NCBI RefSeq assembly: GCF_000317225.1
Contig: NZ_AJLL01000037.1
Coordinates: 1-64,000, forward strand
DNA length: 64,000 bases
DNA from: Fischerella thermalis PCC 7521
GTDB taxonomy: Bacteria; Cyanobacteriota; Cyanobacteriia; Cyanobacteriales; Nostocaceae
Direction of reading: 5' to 3'
Positions 58,609 to 64,000 of the stretch are shown here, piece by piece; within the stretch, counting starts at the first letter, position 1; every line of letters begins with the position of its first letter. A program made the translations under genes and the position numbers. The notes below the pieces were generated by a model, which worked only from the letters and a program-made list of their open reading frames with translations, was not told the DNA's origin and searched no databases.

Positions 58609-58953
58609 TTAGTAACGTTTAGCCAGGGTTTTAGTTGTTACAGAAGGTTGGATAGGAAGTTTGATGATGTTGGCAAGTTCCTGTAGCTGGTTGACTGCTT
58701 CAGCACCTTCTAACTTCATCAATTCGCGATCATCTCGCATTTCTGTCCAAGTAATTCCGTAATCAGATACCAAGAACCGAATGAGGTGATTTTCTCCTAA
58801 GCTAACCATAAATGAAGCACTATTCATCTGGTCGCCGCATGTGTAACAAGACGCCGGGTATCCACGTCGCTCTAGAACAATCGCTAAAGCTTGTAGATTC
58901 ATCACTAGGTCTTGAACAAATTGCCGATGTTGTTGCGCTAGTCTTAGAAACAC
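58609..58953 (-). CDS. DUF1815 family protein
   Basis: 114 residues, soluble. FLRLAQQHRQFVQDLVMNLQALAIVLERRGYPASCYTCGDQMNSASFMVSLG is typical of the cyanobacterial DUF1815 family; the CYTCG pair of cysteines may bind metal or form a disulfide. Function unknown. It lies alone, convergent with the CHAT gene. Confidence 0.85.
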   Translation of the reverse strand: MFLRLAQQHRQFVQDLVMNLQALAIVLERRGYPASCYTCGDQMNSASFMVSLGENHLIRFLVSDYGITWTEMRDDRELMKLEGAEAVNQLQELANIIKLPIQPSVTTKTLAKRY

Positions 58954-59759
58954 TAATTTCCTCCTAACACCACAGTTATGTGATCCCTTTTATATTTTCT
59001 TTAGATTTTCCCATCCACTGGTATTGTAAACTATTCATTACAATTCCCAGACAAAGAACTTTTAAGTCGTTACATACCTACCTAGCTTAAGGTAGTTGAT
59101 TGCGGCTGGTACTGCCGTATCAAAATATTCAATTTGCAAACATCGAATATCGGACAGAACTGTCAAATTAAATATTATCTTTATCTTTATACATTTCTGT
59201 CAGGGTAGATGGCCGGTTAAAACGATCCGCTATAAGATTAACCCATATTTAGCACAAGTCAACCACAGAAAAACTACAAATCTCTGCTAAATTTGCGATT
59301 TGCTGTCAAATATTCAATTTATCAATGGCAGTGACGCCATTTAGCTTTGATTTTTGTGGATTTGTGTTATGTAATGAGCTTGTGTGCTATCCAACAGCGT
59401 CAGTTGGTATGATCCAACTATTGATTTATTTATTACTTTCTCCTGGATACATAGAATTTAGTAGATGACCTTGGTGATTTGAGATTTGTGATATACCAGT
59501 AATATTTTTTACTGAATATTACTTGTACTATTACTTTACTTATCCACAATCCCAAAAAAAACTCAATTCGTTTGACTTACTTCCTGACGATAACTAAACG
59601 TTATCAGGTGATGTTGCCATTTCGGCAGTATTTAAGATTAAACCATTATTAAAATGTGATAAATAATACTTTTCTAGGATTGGGATCGGGGAGCAGGAAT
59701 TGGGAATAATATTCTTCTTAAACCTTCATCCTTCATCCTTCACCCTTCATCCTTCCCCT
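58954..59759. other. 806-base spacer with hairpins and a heptamer array
   Basis: No gene. CCTGACGATAAC (59583-59594) and GTTATCAGG (59600-59608) pair with a two-base bulge. TTAAACCTTCATCCTTCATC starts a five-unit CCTTCAT-type heptamer tract (59723-59757) that ends next to the flavoprotein stop. The rest is AT-rich; a 64-codon frame at 59096-59290 is not convincing. Confidence 0.45.
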
Positions 59760-61487
59760 CTAGTACTTCCTTTCCTGTGGTTGAAACATTGTTATTGTTA
59801 CTGGACGGTACTGAATATCAATTCCTGCTGCTGAGTAATAAGCCATTGTATGTTTGAGGAATTTCTCGTCATCTCGCTGAGTATAATCCTCACGAAAATG
59901 AGCGCCACGGCTTTCTCGGCGATTTAAGGCAGAAGCCAGAATCATTTGTCCGACAACCATTAAGCTTCGTAGTTCTAAAGCTTCAACAATTTCTGTATTC
60001 CAACATTTTCCTTTATCATCTAAGTATATCTGCGAATATTGTTGTTGCAGATGTTGTAATTTTTGCAGTCCTTCACTCATTAAATCTGCGGTGCGGAAAA
60101 CACCGCAAAACTCAGTCATAGTGTCCTGAAATGCTTGACGGATTTGGTTAATCCGATACCGTCCTGGCTGATCTAACAAAGCCTGAATTTGTTGTTTAGC
60201 TTCGCTTAGGTAGCGTTGCTCGTCGATCTCTGGTAACTTACGATTTTGTACGTATTCTGCGATCGCCGCCCCAGTTCTGCGTCCATAAACTACGCATTCT
60301 AGTAAAGAATTGCTACCAAGGCGGTTAGCACCATGCACAGAAACACAAGCAGTCTCACCAGCAGCAAAGAAACCTTCGACAAGATGATCCCCGCTACTAC
60401 GGACTCGACCATCAGTGTTAACAGGGATACCACCCATACAATAGTGAATAGTAGGACGGACGGGCATCGGTTGAGTTACCGCATCCACACCCACTAGGCG
60501 ATGGGCTTCTTCCCAACAGAAGGGAATGCGGCTCATAATTTTTTCCCTACCCATATGGCGCAAGTCAAGATAAACAAACGGACCACCAGCACTCCCATCA
60601 GGATGAATACCACGACCAGCACGAATTTCGTAAGCGATCGCCCGTGAGGTAATATCACGGGGAGCAAGTTCCATGCGACTGGGAGCATATCTAGCCATAA
60701 ACCGTTCTCCCTCGCTGTTGATCAAATACGCCCCCTCACCACGCACCGCCTCCGAAATTAACACCCCGACTGGATACAACCCCGTAGGATGAAACTGTAC
60801 AAATTCCATATCTTCTAAAGGCAAACCAGCCAGTGCTGTCATAGCTAAACCGTCACCCGTAGAAGCATAATCGTTAGAAGTAGTGTTATATACTCGTCCA
60901 TAACCACCAGTAGCAAACATGACAGCCTTAGCGCGGATTACCTCCACATGCCCATCTAAGATGTGATACATCACCACACCCTTTGCCTGATTTTCTTCCA
61001 AAATCAAGCGCATCACATACCATTCTTGATAAACTTGCACACCGTAGCGCCGCAAATTATTTACCAATTCGTGCAAAATAGCATGACCAGTTTTATCAGC
61101 AGCGTAACAAGTACGATTGTGGGAATGTCCACCAAAAGCGCGTTGGGCAATTCGTCCATCACTCAACCGCGAAAACAACACACCCATGTGTTCTAAATCA
61201 ATCACCACATCCGGCGCTTCCCGAGTCAGAATTTCGACTGCATCTTGATCTGCTAGGTAGTCAGAACCCTTGACTGTATCAAAGGCGTGTGCTTCCCAAG
61301 TATCAGCTGAGTCAACATTTTTTAGCGTCGCTGCAATTCCACCTTGAGCAGCAACAGAGTGAGAACGTATGGGGTGAGTTTTCGCAACCACAGCTATATT
61401 TAAACTGGGATTTTTCCTAGCTATTTCCACTGCGGCGCGACATCCTGCTAAGCCACCGCCAATAATAATCACATCATGTTCCAGCAT
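59760..61487 (-). CDS. Succinate dehydrogenase/fumarate reductase flavoprotein subunit
   Basis: 575 residues. Oxidises succinate to fumarate, feeding electrons to the quinone pool in thylakoid respiration. The FAD Rossmann motif [13 protein letters not shown], the covalent flavin His region [18 protein letters not shown], substrate-binding [21 protein letters not shown] and [18 protein letters not shown] are intact. No iron-sulfur (SdhB) or membrane-anchor gene is next to it, which is usual in cyanobacteria where sdhB is elsewhere. Start ATG 61487. Confidence 0.94.
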   Translation of the reverse strand: MLEHDVIIIGGGLAGCRAAVEIARKNPSLNIAVVAKTHPIRSHSVAAQGGIAATLKNVDSADTWEAHAFDTVKGSDYLADQDAVEILTREAPDVVIDLEHMGVLFSRLSDGRIAQRAFGGHSHNRTCYAADKTGHAILHELVNNLRRYGVQVYQEWYVMRLILEENQAKGVVMYHILDGHVEVIRAKAVMFATGGYGRVYNTTSNDYASTGDGLAMTALAGLPLEDMEFVQFHPTGLYPVGVLISEAVRGEGAYLINSEGERFMARYAPSRMELAPRDITSRAIAYEIRAGRGIHPDGSAGGPFVYLDLRHMGREKIMSRIPFCWEEAHRLVGVDAVTQPMPVRPTIHYCMGGIPVNTDGRVRSSGDHLVEGFFAAGETACVSVHGANRLGSNSLLECVVYGRRTGAAIAEYVQNRKLPEIDEQRYLSEAKQQIQALLDQPGRYRINQIRQAFQDTMTEFCGVFRTADLMSEGLQKLQHLQQQYSQIYLDDKGKCWNTEIVEALELRSLMVVGQMILASALNRRESRGAHFREDYTQRDDEKFLKHTMAYYSAAGIDIQYRPVTITMFQPQERKY

Positions 61488-61552
61488 AATCAGCCCTCAA
61501 CTGTAAAAAAAGCTGCTGTTCCATTGTAAGAACGCGATTAATTGCCATGTGC

Positions 61553-61583
61553 AAAAAATTCCCTGCCAACAGACAGGGAATTT
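61553..61583 (-). terminator. Terminator for the 61630-61944 gene
   Basis: On the minus strand AATTCCCTG and CAGGGAATT pair around TCTGTTGG, followed by a run of T. It separates this gene from the flavoprotein gene downstream, which therefore needs its own promoter. Confidence 0.75.
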
Positions 61584-61629
61584 GTGTATAATATCCAGTC
61601 TTCAATCTAAATCTAAAATCTAAAATTTA

Positions 61630-61944
61630 TTAGCTGGTTGCTTCTACAGGTTTTTGCTGAGAAGCATTACCAGGCATTGGTTCCATTTTTGTTCCTGGTT
61701 CCATAGGAGCCAATTCTATATGATTTAACAAAGTGGTTACAAAAGCAAAAAGCAAGAAAGGTAGAGATAACAAAACAACCAGCCCAACCGCAGCTAAGGC
61801 ATAAACTGGACGTCTTGCACCCATTAGGGCTAGGGCTGATGCCAAACTAACGGTAATCGTAATCAACCAAACAATAATTTGACCGTAAATATCACCAAAG
61901 GTAAGAGTGCAGACAAATCTATACTTTTGAATGTTATTTATCAT
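61630..61944 (-). CDS. Small two-helix membrane protein, unknown function
   Basis: 104 residues from ATG 61944 (AGAGG eight bases upstream); a longer frame from ATG 62046 adds a 34-residue Lys-rich leader without a clear ribosome site. Two hydrophobic helices (about 22-42 and 48-72 of the short form: IIVWLITITVSLASALALMG, ALAAVGLVVLLSLPFLLFAFVTTLL) and a Met/Pro-rich tail EPGTKMEPMPG. No family recognised. It is upstream of the flavoprotein gene on the same strand but separated by a terminator. Confidence 0.65.
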   Translation of the reverse strand: MINNIQKYRFVCTLTFGDIYGQIIVWLITITVSLASALALMGARRPVYALAAVGLVVLLSLPFLLFAFVTTLLNHIELAPMEPGTKMEPMPGNASQQKPVEATS

Positions 61945-62400
61945 TTTATTTGCCTCTAGTATCTCCTTAGGTTCTACGTTAGAACCAGGTTTGAATTTTC
62001 GACAATTTCTAAATATTTTTGAAACAATTGTAATATGACTTAACAATTGATACTGTCTTCAGATAGAGTAATTCTCAAACTAAATCACTCTTTGGATATG
62101 TATCTTTGCTCAGACCAAAAACTATGTGTAAAGTATCAATGAGGTTACTTTCAACTTGTGTGAAATTCATATACTAATCCTAAATAATTTGTGCAATTAT
62201 CTGCTTCCCTTCCTCTGTGTTCTCTGTCTGTGTTTTTGCCGTTTTTACTCACAATTCATTTTCACCAATCAAATAGAACATCTTCTGCTCCAACAACCAT
62301 TGCTATATCTGGTCGAAGTCTACTATTTTGAGTACTTTCCTCACTAAAAACAGGTATAGTTAATATTTGTTGAATAGTTCTAAATTCTGTAACAACACCT
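61945..62400. other. 456-base divergent spacer, no gene seen
   Basis: Contains the common cyanobacterial spacer tract CTCTGTGTTCTCTGTCTGTG (62213-62232). A 63-codon frame at 62156-62347 is repeat-derived and low quality. Promoters of the flanking genes must lie here. Confidence 0.35.
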
Positions 62401-63078
62401 ATGACAACACCATCCTACATTTTTCTAGCTGGAGCCAGTCGAGGCGTAGGACGAGAAATAGCCCAATGCTTGACCTCGCAACAATTTAAGGTAAAAGCAC
62501 TTTTGAGAACTGATGCAACTCGCCATGAATTAGAAACAATGGGAATTGCAGTGGTTCTGGGAGATGCGATGAATGTTGAGGATGTCGAACGTGCAATGTT
62601 GGGAGATGAACCTATTGATGCTGTGATCACAACAATTGGTGGTTTAGCCAAAGATAGCACTAGAGCAGATTATATAGGTAATAAAAATCTCATTGATGTG
62701 GCGGTGAAAGCAAAAGTGAAAAAGTTTATTTTGGTAACTTCTATTGGTAGTGGTAATAGTGTTGTCGCTTTATCTCCGCAAATACTGGAAGCACTACAGC
62801 CGGTTTTAATTGATAAGGAAAAAGCCGAACAACATTTAATAGGCAGTGGACTGAATTACACTATTATTCGTCCTGGTGGATTACAGTCTGAATCGGCAAC
62901 TGGGAATGGAGTTTTAACCGAAGATCCACGCATTGCTGGTATGATTCATCGCGCCGATGTGGCACAGTTAGTTTGCCGTTGTTTAAATTCTGATGCTGCT
63001 AATAATAAAATTTTGTCAGCAGTAGATGCAAACATGCTGTTTGGACAACCACAGTTTGAAAAATTTAACGTGGATTGA
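62401..63078 (+). CDS. Atypical SDR / NAD(P)H-binding oxidoreductase
   Basis: 225 residues. Rossmann N-terminus FLAGASRGVGREIAQCL (GASRGVG dinucleotide motif), LGDAMNVEDVERAML (nucleotide strand), VTSIGSG in place of the usual active-site Ser, and YTIIRPGGLQSESATG. The classic YXXXK is not evident, as in atypical SDR5/NmrA-like members, so it may be a sensor or a non-standard reductase. Substrate unknown. Confidence 0.85.
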   Translation: MTTPSYIFLAGASRGVGREIAQCLTSQQFKVKALLRTDATRHELETMGIAVVLGDAMNVEDVERAMLGDEPIDAVITTIGGLAKDSTRADYIGNKNLIDVAVKAKVKKFILVTSIGSGNSVVALSPQILEALQPVLIDKEKAEQHLIGSGLNYTIIRPGGLQSESATGNGVLTEDPRIAGMIHRADVAQLVCRCLNSDAANNKILSAVDANMLFGQPQFEKFNVD

Positions 63079-63139
63079 TTTGAGAAAATTTTGCTTGGCA
63101 GTTAAGATTTGATATGAGTAACGTAAGATACCCTTTGAC

Positions 63140-64000
63140 ATGACTGTTCGTGCTTTTTTTCAAGCAGCAAAAGTCGAGAGTGCTGAGTCTCCTTACGATA
63201 CGATTTATCTCAAAATCTTGTATCCAGCACAGATGTCAGGCAGCCATACAGAAAAGAATATGGGAATTGTGCCTGCCGATCGCCAAAAAGCCCCCTTTCC
63301 AGTGGTGATTTTTTTTAACGGGTTTAACTGTGAAGCCCATATATACCAATGGCTAGCAGTTAAACTGGTTGAACGTGGGCTGGTGGTGGTTACATTTAAC
63401 TGGGTTACCGAAAATCTTCCCGGAGTAGTAAGCCTGACTCCAGGAGTGGATGTCACCACATGGAAGCCTGAAATTTATGGTACTGTTCCCACTGCTTCTG
63501 CTTTACCTACATTGCTAGCAAAACTAGAACAGTTGCAAGCAGAGGGTATCTTAACTGGAATGCTGGACTTAGAAAGGGTTATTTTAGGTGGACACTCCGC
63601 AGGTGGGAGAGTAGCGATAGAAAACGCCAACCCCAGTTTTTTCCCACAGGTAGCAGCATCTTTTGCTTATGCTGCCCATTCTATGGGAGGAACAATAATG
63701 GGATACGAACCTGGTAAGATTTTGCCTTTACCGGATTCTCTACCAATGTTATTGATCGGGGGAACTTGTGATGGAGTGATTACTAACAGTAGCGATCGCT
63801 ATGGGATCACTTCAGGCGATCCAACTACTGCTGTGATGCGTACATTCCAAGAAGCAATTGCTGGTGGAAGAAATGATAGCTATTTGGTGTTTCTAGAGGG
63901 AGCAAATCATTTTACAATTGCTAATCCTTTCGATTTTACCACAGGTAGAGCATTTCTAGATTTTCCAACTACCCAAAGTCCAGAAGCATTACAGTTATTA
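63140..64000 (+). CDS. Alpha/beta hydrolase (dienelactone/chlorophyllase-like), 3' end cut by window
   Basis: Open through the last base; 287 codons are visible and no stop is reached. The nucleophile elbow GHSAGGR is at about residues 153-159. The strand FPVVIFFNGFNCEAHIYQWLAVKLVERGLVVVTFNW precedes it, and SLPMLLIGGTCDGVI holds a likely catalytic Asp and EGANHFTIANPFDF the catalytic His. ATG 63140 is the start (no strong ribosome site). It follows the SDR gene by about 60 bases on the same strand, so they may be cotranscribed. Substrate unknown. Confidence 0.85.
   Translation, partial: MTVRAFFQAAKVESAESPYDTIYLKILYPAQMSGSHTEKNMGIVPADRQKAPFPVVIFFNGFNCEAHIYQWLAVKLVERGLVVVTFNWVTENLPGVVSLTPGVDVTTWKPEIYGTVPTASALPTLLAKLEQLQAEGILTGMLDLERVILGGHSAGGRVAIENANPSFFPQVAASFAYAAHSMGGTIMGYEPGKILPLPDSLPMLLIGGTCDGVITNSSDRYGITSGDPTTAVMRTFQEAIAGGRNDSYLVFLEGANHFTIANPFDFTTGRAFLDFPTTQSPEALQLL

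Noticed and set aside
1-64000. tRNA genes, rRNA genes, CRISPR arrays, intact insertion sequences
   Set aside because: No TTCGAAT-type tRNA arm in a cloverleaf context, no regularly spaced 25-40 base direct repeats, and no transposase-like frame was found by reading the spacers.

Overview
The window looks like chromosome of a filamentous, probably heterocyst-forming cyanobacterium (order Nostocales). The palindrome GCGATCGC (the HIP1 octamer) recurs throughout. Cyanobacterial-lineage families are frequent: DUF4079, DUF1830, DUF1815, DUF1997, a DICT-domain protein, a PSII high-light-acclimation radical SAM protein, ferredoxin-type glutamate synthase and an RNase E with the Arg-rich C-terminal peptide. 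Spacers are full of seven-base tandem repeats and other dispersed repeats typical of this order. No heterocyst or nif gene is present, so the order is inferred and the genus is left open. I found no tRNA, rRNA, CRISPR array or intact transposase.

Region 1 (0-11 kb) holds small redox and housekeeping genes: a dithiol glutaredoxin, tadA, an acyltransferase, a large cytosolic-looking subtilase, a secreted helical protein and a BolA-CGFS glutaredoxin pair. An OmpR-type response regulator, a lone ABC ATPase and several conserved cyanobacterial proteins of unknown function follow. Region 2 (11-20 kb) has the PSII high-light radical SAM gene, a DICT/HD-GYP-like protein, a pentapeptide-repeat protein, a CPBP protease, ClpS and a STAS protein. 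It also carries three decayed genes, a vapC (just before, at 9.7 kb), a WD40 gene and a Ser/Thr kinase-WG-repeat gene, and a small MITE-like insertion.

Region 3 (20-37.4 kb) is a conserved core block: TIGR03960-type radical SAM protein, rne, rnhB, DUF1997 and pheA, followed on the other strand by the str ribosomal cluster (rpsL, rpsG, fusA, tuf, rpsJ). A LON-domain protein, an A-type Fe-S carrier, a mannose-6-phosphate-isomerase-like cupin and dxr flank it. The str genes are spaced more widely than usual because repeats lie between them.

Region 4 (37.5-47.3 kb) is the most distinctive. Five multi-spanning GT-C type membrane proteins lie on one strand (two PIG-V-like, two DUF2079, one GT39/ArnT-like), followed by a membrane-anchored NodB polysaccharide deacetylase. 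I infer that it builds or decorates a lipid-linked or envelope glycan; its product is unknown.

Region 5 (47.6-64 kb) contains ferredoxin-dependent glutamate synthase, a phosphodiester-glycosidase-family exported protein, a hotdog thioesterase, a TPR-CHAT peptidase, DUF1815, a succinate dehydrogenase/fumarate reductase flavoprotein, a small two-helix membrane protein, an atypical SDR and an alpha/beta hydrolase cut by the window end.
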